The notes beneath the pieces are model-generated. The model did not search any database, was not told where the DNA came from, and saw only the letters and a list, made by a program, of their open reading frames with translations. The translations under genes were made by a program, and so were the position numbers. A stretch of DNA of 64,000 nt from UBA1127 sp965116355 (GTDB taxonomy: Bacteria > Chloroflexota > Dehalococcoidia > Lucifugimonadales > UBA1127), in the NCBI GenBank assembly GCA_965116355.1, contig OZ220679.1, positions 2,108,001 to 2,172,000 of the forward strand, given 5' to 3'. Below are positions 39,191 to 48,834 of this stretch, in pieces (positions within the stretch are counted from its first letter, which is position 1; the number at the start of each line of letters is the position of its first letter).

Positions 39191-39900
39191 GGGAACCTCC
39201 TGCGAGTGGGTGTGTGGGTGATTATACCCGGTGGGCAGGGCGGCGGGTGAGCTGTCCGGGTCTATCGGGGCCGTTGGGCGCGGGGGCTCTGGGTTCCCGC
39301 CTGCGCGGGAACGACGGGGGAGTGGCTGGGAGAAGGATGGGGCCGTTGGAAGCGGGGTTTCTGGATACCGGCTTTCGCCGGTAAAACGAGGGGGGAGGGT
39401 GAGCGGGGGTAGCGTCGTCCGTTTGGACGGCCCCTTCGACAGGCTCAGGACGAACGGCTGGGGTGTGGGGGGCTCACGGTGACCGTTGGGCGCGAGGGTT
39501 CTGGGTTCCCGCCTGCGCGGGAACGACGGGGGTGGGGCGGCTGGGAGAAGAATGGGGCCGTTGGAAGCGGGGTTTCTGGGTACCGGCTTTCGCCGGTAAA
39601 ACGAGGAGGGTGAGTGGGGGTAGGGTCGTCCGTTCGGACGACCCCTTCGACAGGCCCCTTCGCCGGGCTCAGGACGCGGTCAGGGCGAACGGTTGGGGTG
39701 TGGGGGTCTCACGGGGGCCGGTGGGCGCGGGGGCTCTGGGTTCCCGCCTGCGCGGGAACGACGGGGGCGGGGGCTGGGGCTGAGAGAGGGTTGAGGCCGT
39801 CGAGCGCGGGGTCTCTGGATACCGGCCCTGTATCGGGGTGCGTGGCAGGTTTTGCGGAATGTCTTTACCGCAGGGTTGACGCATGGGTCGGTGTGCTATA
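39191..39900 (+). repeat. Composite repeat array, about 212-235-bp units
   Basis: Units begin near 39271, 39483 and 39718 with CCGTTGGGCG or a close variant. Each contains a family A hairpin (39291-39316, 39505-39530, 39738-39762). The first two also carry a family B hairpin (39360-39389, 39578-39603), a GTCCG...CGGAC stem and a family C unit. The second unit is longer because family C is doubled. The same module occurs singly at 42608-42830. No gene. Confidence 0.85.
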
Positions 39901-39903
39901 TAT

Positions 39904-39932
39904 TTGACACCGATATATCGAAGTACGATAGA
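39904..39932 (+). promoter_or_regulatory. PadR promoter with overlapping palindromic operator
   Basis: TTGACA (39904-39909) lies 17 bp before a weak -10 (GATAGA, 39927-39932). The spacer holds CGATATATCG (39911-39920), a perfect palindrome, overlapping TATCG-aagta-CGATA (39916-39930). The AT-rich, twofold-symmetric site just upstream of padR fits autoregulation. Confidence 0.55.
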
Positions 39933-39981
39933 GAATCGGACGAGGTCGAACAGGGACTTGGCCTCCTCATTGGGGTGGTTT

Positions 39982-40365
39982 ATGGCAATGCAAAACCGAA
40001 TGTCTTCGACCTTACTTCCGTTACCGGCCTCGCAGCTGCATATCCTGCTCGCCCTGGTTACCGGAGACAAACATGGCTACGCGATCATGAAGGAGATCGA
40101 AGCATTTACCGAGGGAGCAGTCGCCATGGGGCCGGGCACACTGTACGGAGCCGTCAAGCAGATGTTGCGGGCCGGCTTAATCGAAGAGAGTTCCGATCGG
40201 CCTGACCCCGAACTGGATGACGAACGCCGACGCTACTACCGTCTCACCGATCTGGGGGGGCTTGCCCTTGACGCAGAGGTCGTCCGCATGGAGCGAATCG
40301 CTCATACAGCCAGGTCGAGACAAGCGCATTTCACACGAAGGCTGGGCACCCAGAATGTTCTCTGA
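39982..40365 (+). CDS. PadR-family transcriptional regulator
   Basis: A 127-residue winged-helix repressor. LPLPASQLHILLALVTGDKHGYAIMKEIEAFTEGAVAMGPGTLYGAVKQMLRAGLIEE is the PadR DNA-binding domain. RRYYRLTDLGGLAL is the wing, and a dimerisation helix follows. The ATG at 39982 is preferred for the GGGGTGG just upstream; a longer frame exists. It should repress the downstream ABC genes until a ligand binds. The region has lower G+C than its neighbours. Confidence 0.93.
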   Translation: MAMQNRMSSTLLPLPASQLHILLALVTGDKHGYAIMKEIEAFTEGAVAMGPGTLYGAVKQMLRAGLIEESSDRPDPELDDERRRYYRLTDLGGLALDAEVVRMERIAHTARSRQAHFTRRLGTQNVL

Positions 40366-41482
40366 GCGAGTGTACCGCGCGCTCCTCGTGGCCTATCCGA
40401 GGGAGTTCCGGGGAGAGTTCGGTGACCTGATGGTGCAACTGTACCGGGACAGGATGCGACGCGACGGCAGGGGCGTGCAAGGTCTGATCCTTTGGATGCG
40501 GCTCATCCTCGACCTTGCAGTTTCCGCCCTCAAGGAGCACACAGGAGGATCCGGCATGAGCAGAGGCAGGCCCGTTATAGAAACCGAATCCCTCACAAAG
40601 GTCTATGGAAGCATCGTCGCGGTGGGCGACCTCTCTTTGTCCGTGCCGCACGGACACGCCTTCGGACTCCTGGGCCCAAACGGGTCCGGCAAGACAACCA
40701 CCATGGGGATGCTGCTTGGCCTCGTGCGGCCGACTTCCGGCAACTTCAGCCTCTTCGGCTCTTCCGCCGGACTCGAAGAGTCCCTGCGCCGTGTGGGTGC
40801 AATTATCGAGTATCCATCCTTCTACCCCTATCTCACTGGTCGGGAGAACCTCCGCTACTTCCAAGGCATCTTCCAACGTGGTGCACGCGAAGACATCGAC
40901 GGCCTGCTCGACAGGGTCGGTCTGGCAGATAGCGGAGACAAACGCTTCAGCACCTACTCTCTGGGCATGAAGCAACGCCTCGGTCTGGCCTTTGCCCTTC
41001 TCGGCAGTCCCGAGGTGCTCTTCCTCGATGAACCTACGAATGGAATGGACCCCGTGGGCATGGCCGAAGTCCGTCACCTAATCCGCGAACTCTGTGCGGA
41101 TGGGCGAACAGTCCTTATGGCGAGCCACCTTCTCAATGAGGTGGAGCAGGTATGCGACAGCGTCGCCATCATGTCCAAGGGAACGCTCCTCGCCCAAGGG
41201 GATGTTTCGGACATCCTCCAGTCCGGCAATCAAATCCGGCTCAAGACCACGGATGACGAGAAGGCTGTGGCAATCCTCTCCGAGCTGGAGTGGATCGAGG
41301 ACGTCACGATGGGAAATGGCGAGGTCGTCGTTTCCGCCCCGAGCGACAAGGCCGCGCTCATCTCCACGTCCCTCGGGCAATCGGAAGTCTATGTGATCGA
41401 GACCAACTCCGGCCGCGGCGCCCTGGAACGATACTTCCTCGAAGTCACCGGCGCACCGGAAGAAAGACAGGGGGATGAATGA
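40354..41482 (+). CDS. ABC transporter ATPase with permease-prefix N-terminus
   Basis: The frame opens at an ATG (40354) that overlaps the padR end by 12 bp. It encodes FSERVYRALLVAYPREFRGEFGDLMVQLYRDRMRRD, the prefix domain normally fused to permeases controlled by PadR. It then runs without a stop into an ABC ATPase: Walker A GPNGSGKTTTM, signature YSLGMKQRLGLA, Walker B VLFLDEPTNGMDP, and H-loop MASHLLNEVEQV. An internal ATG at 40556 has a strong ACAGGAGG and would give a standard 308-residue ATPase. Either both forms are made or the internal start is used. It partners the next gene, likely for drug, peptide or lipid export. Confidence 0.9.
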
Positions 41483-42522
41483 TGCCGATGCAGGACGTTC
41501 TCCGCCTCACCAAATGGGAATGGTTCAAGCTCCGCCGGCTTCGGCTGCCCTGGGTCCTCCTCGCTGTAGCCGTACTAGTCTCGCAAATTGGCATCTGGGT
41601 CAACTATTTGGCCTATCACGACGACACAATACACCAGTTGGTGAACGGGGGTGATTCCTCGATCGGCATATCACCGGACGAATGGCAAGGCGTAATAGTG
41701 GCAGCGTCGTGTGTGGGCATCGAGAGGGGTCACATGCCAACGGGGTTTGATCAGCTCACTGAAGATCAACGAGCGATGGCGGTGGAGGAGGTGGCCGCTT
41801 GGCGCAGCGAGGATTGTGAAAACACCGTAGCGCTTGATGAGCTTCGCAGGGGATTCACACTCCCGAACAGCATGACCACGAGCATCTCCGATTTTTCTTC
41901 ACTGGGCCCCGTGGCGGTAGGCCTTCTGCTCATAATGTTCCTCACAGCCTCCCTTATGGGGGCCGAATACGGTTGGGGCACACTGCGGACGGTCCTTGCA
42001 GGAGGCATCAGCCGCTGGACGTTCCTCGCCGCGAAGCTCCTTCTGCTCCTTCTGCTCTGTGCTGGTGCGCTCACCGTCATCGCGGCGGCATCGGTTGCGT
42101 CGAGCCTGGCAGCCGCCGTGATCCCTCCAGACGAGGCGGGAGGGCTTGTCGACGCCGGCAGATGGTCCGACGTCGTCATCGTCTACTTTAAGAGCGTATA
42201 TGGGTTCTTGCCATTCATTGCGCTCAGCGTCCTGGCCACCGTGCTGACCTCATCGCGCGGCGCGGGCATAGCAATCTCCATTGGCTACTTCATGATCGAC
42301 ACAACTGTCGGGCCGCTTCTTAACCTCAATGACACGCTTGCCAAAGTTGCGGACTACCCTCTCATTCAAAACTTCCGCTCCTGGACGGCTGTGCCGGCGA
42401 TGGAGGATTCTTCAGACGCACTGCGGGCCTTCGTCGTCATCCTTGCATACACCGCCATCTTCGTTGCGGTCACCTCCTGGGTTTTCAATCGCAGGGACAT
42501 CGGCGGGGCGGTTGGCGACTGA
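41479..42522 (+). CDS. ABC-2 type transporter permease
   Basis: A 347-residue permease with about six membrane segments: one near the N-terminus (WVLLAVAVLVSQIGIWVNYLA), a large external loop (residues about 45-135), then VAVGLLLIMFLTASLMGAEYGWGTLRTVLAGGISRWTFLAAKLLLLLLL and further helices. The EYGWGTLRTVLAGG motif is typical of ABC-2 permeases. The start overlaps the ATPase stop by 4 bp (ATGA). Last gene of the padR-ABC operon. Confidence 0.9.
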   Translation: MMPMQDVLRLTKWEWFKLRRLRLPWVLLAVAVLVSQIGIWVNYLAYHDDTIHQLVNGGDSSIGISPDEWQGVIVAASCVGIERGHMPTGFDQLTEDQRAMAVEEVAAWRSEDCENTVALDELRRGFTLPNSMTTSISDFSSLGPVAVGLLLIMFLTASLMGAEYGWGTLRTVLAGGISRWTFLAAKLLLLLLLCAGALTVIAAASVASSLAAAVIPPDEAGGLVDAGRWSDVVIVYFKSVYGFLPFIALSVLATVLTSSRGAGIAISIGYFMIDTTVGPLLNLNDTLAKVADYPLIQNFRSWTAVPAMEDSSDALRAFVVILAYTAIFVAVTSWVFNRRDIGGAVGD

Positions 42523-43004
42523 CCCCACCCTGAGGCGCCGACCGGCGGAGGGTAAGCGAGAGTCTGCCACGGGTGGTATCCGCCCCGTGTCGTGATGCAG
42601 AGCAGTTGCCCCCTGTCTATGGCCATTGGGCGCGGGGCGTCCGGATACCGTCCGCTGCCTCTGCAGCGGGGCTTTCGCCGGTAAAACGGGGGGAGGGGGG
42701 GTAGCGTCGTCCGTTCGGACGACCCCTTCGACAAGCTCAGGGCGAACGGCTGGGTTGCGCGGGTCTCACGAATGCCGTTGGGCGCGGGGGCTCTGGGTTC
42801 CCGCCTGCGCGGGAACGACGGAGGAGTGGCGGGGCTGCCCTAGCGGGCAGCGGGCGAGTCGCCCCTACGGAGGCGTCGGGGGGGCGAAAGGGGTTGCGTT
42901 TGTCGGGGTTCCTGCCTTCGCAGGAACGACGGGGGGAGTTGGTCGCCCTTCGACAGGCTCCTTCGTCACGCTCAGGACGGGGTCAGGGCGAACGGGCGAC
43001 CAGG
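42523..43004 (+). repeat. Repeat DNA after the ABC operon
   Basis: A composite module as at 39271, with a nested family B hairpin (about 42644-42688), family C (42723-42748), family A (42797-42821 and 42906-42930), a shortened family D (about 42850-42869), and family C (42951-42992). No gene. Confidence 0.8.
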
Positions 43005-43652
43005 TTACCAGGGGCCGTGGCCGAGGACCCAGCGGTCGAGGCTGGCGAGGTACTCCCGGAAGAGGACGAGGCGCATGGCGACGGCTCGGCGGGCGGCGTC
43101 CTGGCGCTCGGGGGTGGTGGCGAGGTCGAGGAGGACGCGCTGGGGGACGCTGCCGTGGTCGACCTCGTCCTCGGCGATGCGGCGGTAGGGGGCCTTGATC
43201 CACTCCGGGACGCTGTCGGAGTCCAGGGACTTCATGATGAGGTAGGTGGCGACGGTCTCGCCGGCGAGGGCGAAGCCGGCGATGCGCTGGCAGGTGTCTG
43301 AAAGGCCCTCGATGGCGTTGAACATGGCGGTCTGGGCGGGGAGGGGCCGGTAGTCGAAGGGCTCGTGGCCGAGGCCGCGGATGCGCTCGGAGAGGATTAC
43401 GGCGTGCTCCATCTCCTCGTGGGCGGACTCGGCCATGAGGGTCTTGACGTCAAACTCGGGGGTGGTGCGGAGCCAGGAGCCGTAGAGGTCGGCGGCGCGC
43501 TGCTCGTTGTGGAGGCGGCTCTTCATGACGAGGACGCGCTGGTCGTCGGTCGACAGGGGGATGTAGCTGTAGGCGGGCGGCGCGTCGTCAAGGGTGCGGC
43601 AAAAGTCCTCGACCATGCCGACAAGCTCCGCCACGAATGCCTTCGAGTCCAC
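43005..43652 (-). CDS. Ferritin-like diiron protein
   Basis: A 215-residue helical protein with the spaced carboxylate/histidine motifs of a four-helix diiron fold: HNEQRAADLYGSW, ESAHEEMEHAVIL (ExxH), AGETVATYLI and AEDEVDHGS (ExxxDH). The arrangement resembles PaaA/MiaE-like ferritin-superfamily oxygenases. The GTG at 43652 is chosen because GGGAGGGCAAC precedes it; an ATG at 43703 would add 17 residues without a ribosome site. Substrate unknown. Flanked by repeats on both sides. Confidence 0.82.
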   Translation of the reverse strand: MDSKAFVAELVGMVEDFCRTLDDAPPAYSYIPLSTDDQRVLVMKSRLHNEQRAADLYGSWLRTTPEFDVKTLMAESAHEEMEHAVILSERIRGLGHEPFDYRPLPAQTAMFNAIEGLSDTCQRIAGFALAGETVATYLIMKSLDSDSVPEWIKAPYRRIAEDEVDHGSVPQRVLLDLATTPERQDAARRAVAMRLVLFREYLASLDRWVLGHGPW

Positions 43653-44079
43653 GTTGCCCTCCCAAATCGCGGCGCCTGACGTGCGCCGCTCGACGGCGTC
43701 CATAATACGGGGAGTAGCCTAACTCGTACAGACCGGAATCCGTGGCCAACCACTGGATTCCGGCTTGCGCCGGAAAAACGAGGGAGGAGTGAGGGCAGCC
43801 GCCAGCCTTTGCCACATAGAGCGGGGCGAGCATGGCAGGGGGTTGGAGACTGTCGGTATACTGGGGCACACAAATGCCGTCACGGCGGATTGGGCTTCGA
43901 CAGGCTCAGCCCGAACGGTGGGTGGGCGGATCCCGCATATCGAGCGGGGACCTCGCTGCTGGCGAGGCGGGCGATTCGCGAATCGCCCCTACGAGGTGGG
44001 GCAAGGAGACGGGGCTTCGACAGGCTCAGCCCGAACGGTGGGATGGGCAAGCTCAACCAGGACGGAGAAACAGGCCGGT
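43653..44079 (+). repeat. Repeat DNA with 31-bp direct repeats
   Basis: A family B hairpin (43749-43781). Two identical 31-bp copies of a family C unit (starting GGGCTTCGACAGGCTCAGCC) lie at about 43890-43922 and 44009-44041, flanking a family D palindrome (43969-43988). No gene. Confidence 0.75.
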
Positions 44080-45513
44080 ATGGAATTTGGGAAGTATCAG
44101 CTGGACTCTACGCACTACGACGAGATGTTCTTGCCCGACGGGACGCCTCGCGACGGGTCCGGGCCGCTGTACGATGCGCTGACACAGTTCTCGCAGGAGG
44201 AGCTGGCCGGGATCCAGGAGCGGGTGACGCACTCGTTCTCGACGGAGGGCATCACGTTCACGGTGTACGGGGACGAGGAGGCGGAGGAGCGGATCATCCC
44301 CGTCGACTGCGTGCCGCGAATCGTCACGGCGTCTGAGTGGGCGTTCCTCGAGCGGGGGCTGGCGCAGCGGATCACGACGCTCAACCGCTTCCTGAGCGAC
44401 GTGTACGGCGAGGGGCGCATTGTGCGGGACGGCGTCATCCCCGTCGACGTGGTGCGGGGGTGCCCGCAGTACCGGGTGGAGATGCGGGGGATGGAGCCGC
44501 CGCTGGGCGTCTGGGTGGCCATCTGCGGAACGGACGTCGTCCGCACCAACGACGGATTCTTCGTGCTGGAGGACAACCTGCGGGTGCCGTCGGGCGTGTC
44601 GTACATGATCGCGAACCGGAAGGCGGTGAAGGCGGGGCTGCGGCGCGTGTACCGGAGCTCGCGAGTGCGGGACGTCGAGCACTACGGGCGGCTGCTGCGG
44701 GAGACGCTGCGGGAGCTGGCGCCGCGGGGGCACGCGGACCCGTCCCTGGTGCTGCTGACGCCGGGCATCTACAACTCGGCGTTCTACGAGCACATGTTCC
44801 TGGCCGGGGAGCTTGGGGCGCAGCTCGTCGAGGGGCGGGACCTCGTGGTGAACGACGGCTACGTGTACACGCGCACGACATCCGGGTTGCGGCGCGTCGA
44901 CGTCATCTACCGGCGGGTGGACGACGATTTCCTTGACCCACTCGTCTTCCGGCCGGACTCACTGCTGGGGGTGCCGGGGCTGCTGCACGCATACCGGCTG
45001 GGCAACGTGACACTCGCGAACGCGCCGGGGACGGGCGTGGCCGACGACAAGAGCGTGTACGCGTACGTGCCCGACATGGTGCGGTACTACCTGGGCGAGG
45101 AGCCGCTGCTGAAGAACGTGGAGACGACGATCTGCCGTCGACCGGAGGGGCTGGAGTACACGCTGGACAACCTGGAGAAGCTGGTGGTGAAGCGCGTCGG
45201 CGGGTCGGGCGGGTACGGGATGCTCGTCGGGCCGCACTCGACGGCGGCGGAGCGGGAGGCGTACGCGCAGGAGATGCGGGCGAACCCGTCGGACTTCATC
45301 TCGCAGCCGACGCTGGCGCTGTCTCGGGCGCCGTGCCTCGTCGACGGACGGTTCGAGCCGCGGCACGTGGACCTGCGGCCGTTCATGCTGACGGGGCGGG
45401 AGACCCGGACGGTGCCGGGGGCGTTCTGCCGGGTGGCGCTGCGGGAGGGGAGCCTCGTCGTGAACAGCAGCCAGGGAGGCGGCGGCAAAGACCTGTGGGT
45501 GCTGGAGGACTGA
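44080..45513 (+). CDS. Circularly permuted ATP-grasp type 2 protein
   Basis: A 477-residue protein of the CP_ATPgrasp_2 (DUF404/DUF407) family, predicted peptide ligases. Key blocks are VPRIVTASEWAFLERGLAQRITTLNRFLSDVYGEGRI, GVWVAICGTDVVRTNDGFFVLEDNLRVPSGVSYMI, LLTPGIYNSAFYEHMFLAGELG, LVVKRVGGSGGYGMLVG, and SQGGGGKDLWVLED at the end. It starts a three-gene operon with alpha-E and transglutaminase-like proteins. This conserved set is thought to make and process an unknown peptide. The next gene starts 1 bp after its stop. Confidence 0.95.
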   Translation: MEFGKYQLDSTHYDEMFLPDGTPRDGSGPLYDALTQFSQEELAGIQERVTHSFSTEGITFTVYGDEEAEERIIPVDCVPRIVTASEWAFLERGLAQRITTLNRFLSDVYGEGRIVRDGVIPVDVVRGCPQYRVEMRGMEPPLGVWVAICGTDVVRTNDGFFVLEDNLRVPSGVSYMIANRKAVKAGLRRVYRSSRVRDVEHYGRLLRETLRELAPRGHADPSLVLLTPGIYNSAFYEHMFLAGELGAQLVEGRDLVVNDGYVYTRTTSGLRRVDVIYRRVDDDFLDPLVFRPDSLLGVPGLLHAYRLGNVTLANAPGTGVADDKSVYAYVPDMVRYYLGEEPLLKNVETTICRRPEGLEYTLDNLEKLVVKRVGGSGGYGMLVGPHSTAAEREAYAQEMRANPSDFISQPTLALSRAPCLVDGRFEPRHVDLRPFMLTGRETRTVPGAFCRVALREGSLVVNSSQGGGGKDLWVLED

Positions 45514-45514
45514 G

Positions 45515-46486
45515 ATGATACTCATTCGGAGCGCACAGGGGCTGTACTGGATGAGCCGCTACCTGGCCCGGGCGGAGCACCTGTGCCGCATGATGGCGCT
45601 GCAGATGGAGGCGATGGTGGACCGGCCGTTCCGGGAGGTGCACTTCGGGTGGAGCCGCATCTACGGGACGATGGAGCGGACGCCGCCGTGGGGCGACATC
45701 GGCGAGCTGGAGTCGGACGAGGGGCTGCTGTTCGACTCGTACACGCTGGCGGAGGACATGACGTTCGAGCGGCTGCACCCGGAGTCGGTGTGGAGCTGCT
45801 TCGCGATGGGGCGGGAGAACGCGCGGCAGATGCGGCAGTGCATCACGGGAGAGATGTGGCTGGGGCTGAACCTGCCGTACCTGCGGCTGCAGAGGATGGG
45901 GATCCGCGACATCTGGCGGACATCCCCGGAGACGTTCTATAACGAGACGGCGGGAGCAATCTCGGCGTTCACGGGGGCGGCGGCGGACACGATGTACCGG
46001 GACGAGAACTGGTTCTTCATGCGACTTGGGCGGGCGATCGAGAAGTCGCAGCTGACGACGGGGCTGTTCCTGACGCAGCTGCGGCTATCGCGGCAGGCGG
46101 ACGAGTCGTTCGACGGGGACTGGGAGACGCTGCTGCGGCTGTACCACGCCTTCGACGCGTACGTGGTGCGGTATGCGGTACAGGTGGAGCCGGGGCAGGT
46201 GCTGGACCTGCTGGCGACGGACAACCATTTGCCGAGCTCGCTGAGCCGGATGCTGGGGCACGTGGAGGAGGCGCTGGACGCGCTGGGGCCGGGGCCGGAC
46301 GCGGCGGCGAGCGACGAGCTACGTCGGCTGGCGGGGCGGGTGTCGGCGCTGGTGAAGTACGAGTGGGACGGGCGGCACAACCCGGAGCCGCTGCTGAACG
46401 AGGTGTACAACCACTGCCGCGACCTGCACGACCTGGTGTCGGCGACGTACTTCGACTACCCCATCCAAGACGCGCCGCAGCGGTGA
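45515..46486 (+). CDS. Alpha-E domain (DUF403) protein
   Basis: A 323-residue helical protein of the alpha-E family. RSAQGLYWMSRYLARAEHLCRMMALQ is the standard start, and DENWFFMRLGRAIEKSQLTT the second conserved block. The internal duplication of the alpha-E bundle is visible. Always found next to CP_ATPgrasp_2 and transglutaminase-like genes, as here. Start ATG one base after the ATP-grasp stop; the next start is 4 bp after its own stop. Confidence 0.94.
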   Translation: MILIRSAQGLYWMSRYLARAEHLCRMMALQMEAMVDRPFREVHFGWSRIYGTMERTPPWGDIGELESDEGLLFDSYTLAEDMTFERLHPESVWSCFAMGRENARQMRQCITGEMWLGLNLPYLRLQRMGIRDIWRTSPETFYNETAGAISAFTGAAADTMYRDENWFFMRLGRAIEKSQLTTGLFLTQLRLSRQADESFDGDWETLLRLYHAFDAYVVRYAVQVEPGQVLDLLATDNHLPSSLSRMLGHVEEALDALGPGPDAAASDELRRLAGRVSALVKYEWDGRHNPEPLLNEVYNHCRDLHDLVSATYFDYPIQDAPQR

Positions 46487-46490
46487 CGCC

Positions 46491-47351
46491 ATGAACTCGC
46501 CCGTCCGCTACGAGATTGAGCACGTGTCCCGCTATACGTATGAGCGGACAGTGCGGAACTGCGTCATGGCCGTGTGCCTGCGCCCGCAGGACGACGAGCG
46601 GCAACACCTGCTGCGGTTCGACCTGAGGACGGACCCGCCGGCGCCGCACAACCCCGAACCTGACGGCTTCGGCAACACGCGGCACGTACTGAACATCCAC
46701 CGGGAGCACAGCAGCCTCGCCATCATGGCGCACTCGATCGTCGTGGTGCTACCTGCGGAGACGCCGCCGGAGTCGCTGGACGGCGGGGCGTGGGACGCGA
46801 TGCGGGACGCGTCGGACCCGTTCGCCGACTGGGACTTCGTCAACCCGACGGCGCTGACGCAGCCGACGGCGGCGCTGGGGGACTTCGTGCGGACGAAGGG
46901 GCTCGATGCGCCGGATGGGGACCCGCTGTCGGCGCTGCGGGCGCTGATGGGAGCGGTACACGACAGCTTCCGGTACGTAGTGGGGAGCACGTCGGTGGGG
47001 TCGCCCATCGACCAGATGCTGGAGGCGGGCGAGGGGGTGTGCCAGGACTTCGCGCACGTCATGCTGGCCGTTGCGCGCTCGTGGGGCGTGCCTTCACGGT
47101 ACGTGTCGGGGTACGTTCACACCGGGCGAGGGGACGACCGAACGGAGGCGTCGCACGCGTGGGTGGAGTGCCGGCTGCCGGGGCTCGACTGGGTGGGCTT
47201 CGACCCGACGAACCGGTGTCTGGCGGACCACCGGCACATTCGCATCGCGGCGGGGCGGGACTACCAGGACGTTGCGCCGACGCGGGGGGTGCTGCAGGGC
47301 GGGGGCGCGATGGAGCTGGACGTGGAGGTGCGGGTGCGGGTGTTGCCGTAG
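46491..47351 (+). CDS. Transglutaminase-like cysteine peptidase
   Basis: A 286-residue protein. The N-terminal beta domain (YEIEHVSRYTYERTVRNCVMAVCLRP) is the bacterial transglutaminase-like N-region. The catalytic triad is C184 in GEGVCQDFAHV, H222 in ASHAWVE, and D238 in WVGFDPTN. No signal peptide is visible, so it acts in the cytosol. It probably cleaves or cross-links the product of the ATP-grasp ligase. Last gene of the operon, ending 7 bp before the convergent DUF4129 gene. Confidence 0.94.
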   Translation: MNSPVRYEIEHVSRYTYERTVRNCVMAVCLRPQDDERQHLLRFDLRTDPPAPHNPEPDGFGNTRHVLNIHREHSSLAIMAHSIVVVLPAETPPESLDGGAWDAMRDASDPFADWDFVNPTALTQPTAALGDFVRTKGLDAPDGDPLSALRALMGAVHDSFRYVVGSTSVGSPIDQMLEAGEGVCQDFAHVMLAVARSWGVPSRYVSGYVHTGRGDDRTEASHAWVECRLPGLDWVGFDPTNRCLADHRHIRIAAGRDYQDVAPTRGVLQGGGAMELDVEVRVRVLP

Positions 47352-47358
47352 CGCGGGG

Positions 47359-48834
47359 CTACGCCGTTTCGTCAGGGCGCGTCATGGCGGCGCGGAGGCG
47401 GAGCCATTGGCGGTTCAGCCAGCGCAGGCGGTCCGGGGCTGGGTCTGAGGCGCCGTAGCGAGCTTGTACGTAGGCCTGAGTGATTTCCTCGAGGGCGTGT
47501 TCTTCCGTGGTGTCTAGCGGGTGGATGCGCGTGCCGTACTCGAACGGGGTCTCGGCGTCGCGACGGGGGCGGCCGGCGGCGCGGCCCTCCCAGAGCAAGC
47601 CCTGGTAGATCTCTCGGATGGTGAACTCGCGCGCCTCGCCGCCGGTGTCTCCGGTGACGGCGACGGGCGTGGGGAGATCGATGGGGACGGGCCTGGGCTT
47701 CCTTCGGACCAGGCTTAGCAGCCAGCCCATGAAGAGGTTCAGGTCGTGCTTGAAGTTGCTCCACGGGTCTAGCGACTCGGTTACCTCCTCCTCTCCGGCG
47801 TCGGTGTCGCGGCGGAAGCGGTTGAGCGCCTTCGCGAGGATGAGGATGACGACGATGGCGGCGAGGATGCCGAGGCCCCACTGCAGAACAAGCAGGGCGG
47901 TCTCCGAGAAGAGGACAGTCTCACCCTGCTCGACCAGCAGGGGGTCGTCGGTGAGCTGCGGGCCCTCGGCGTTCTGCTCTTCCTCCTGCTGCACCGTGCC
48001 GCCAATCCACTCCAGGAACCACGTGAGCGCACCGGCCACGAAACTGAGCGGCCAGATGATGCCGTAAAGGATGGCGATGGCGATGCCCCTCGCGAGGTAC
48101 TCGAGGGGGATGAGAAGCAGGCGGGCGAGGTCAAAGGAGAAGAAGGCGGAGAAGACGAGCGAGGTGAAGAGCATGCCGACGATGGTGGCCAAGGGGACGG
48201 CCATCCACTCTCGAAAGGATGGGAGGCCGGTGTCGGAGCGGCGGACCATCTCACGGCGGATGTCGCGGAGGTTGGCGACGGCGATGGCGGCCATGCCGGC
48301 GCCGAAGTAGGTAACGCTGTAGATGGCGAGGGACAGGAGCGGGCTGCGCGAGTCGGCGTCGTCGTCGGCGAAGAAGGCGAACAGCAGGGTGATGAAGAGA
48401 ATGGCGAGGCCGAGGAGGAACCTTGTGTGCAGCCGCTCCGGGACGGGGAGCGGGGCCGTTGCGGTGCCGGCCCGCCAGAGCAGGAAGGTGCCGTAGGCGA
48501 CGGCGCCGAGGAAGAGCTGGGGGGCGTCCCAGAGGGCGATGAACCAGTCGAAGTCCAGGAGGTCGTAGCCGGCGGCGGTCTGGGTGCGCACGATGAAGGC
48601 GAGGAGCAGCACCTGCAGGGGGAGGATGGCGCCTCGGAGCCGCACGAAGATGGACTCGCTCTTGTCGGGCAGGATGGCCGGGGCGAGGGCGGCCGCGGCG
48701 AGGAGCGTCGCGGCGGGGAGGGAGATGGGCGGGCGCTCCCAGCCGATCCAGCCCCACTCGGTCAGGGCGACGATGATGGCGTACGTCCAGAGGAGCTCGA
48801 GGAGGACGAGGAGGGCGGCGTAGAGGCGGTTCAT
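47359..48834 (-). CDS. DUF4129-domain membrane protein
   Basis: A 491-residue membrane protein. About eight membrane segments fill the first 330 residues. A cytosolic C-terminus follows with the DUF4129 signature IREIYQGLLWEGRAAGRPRRDAETPFEYGTRI and EEITQAYVQARYG. DUF4129 domains commonly go with transglutaminase/DUF58/MoxR clusters; here DUF58 and MoxR genes are directly upstream. The ATG at 48834 overlaps the stop of a small insert-derived frame. Its first 25 bp are duplicated at 48935-48959. Confidence 0.9.
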   Translation of the reverse strand: MNRLYAALLVLLELLWTYAIIVALTEWGWIGWERPPISLPAATLLAAAALAPAILPDKSESIFVRLRGAILPLQVLLLAFIVRTQTAAGYDLLDFDWFIALWDAPQLFLGAVAYGTFLLWRAGTATAPLPVPERLHTRFLLGLAILFITLLFAFFADDDADSRSPLLSLAIYSVTYFGAGMAAIAVANLRDIRREMVRRSDTGLPSFREWMAVPLATIVGMLFTSLVFSAFFSFDLARLLLIPLEYLARGIAIAILYGIIWPLSFVAGALTWFLEWIGGTVQQEEEQNAEGPQLTDDPLLVEQGETVLFSETALLVLQWGLGILAAIVVILILAKALNRFRRDTDAGEEEVTESLDPWSNFKHDLNLFMGWLLSLVRRKPRPVPIDLPTPVAVTGDTGGEAREFTIREIYQGLLWEGRAAGRPRRDAETPFEYGTRIHPLDTTEEHALEEITQAYVQARYGASDPAPDRLRWLNRQWLRLRAAMTRPDETA

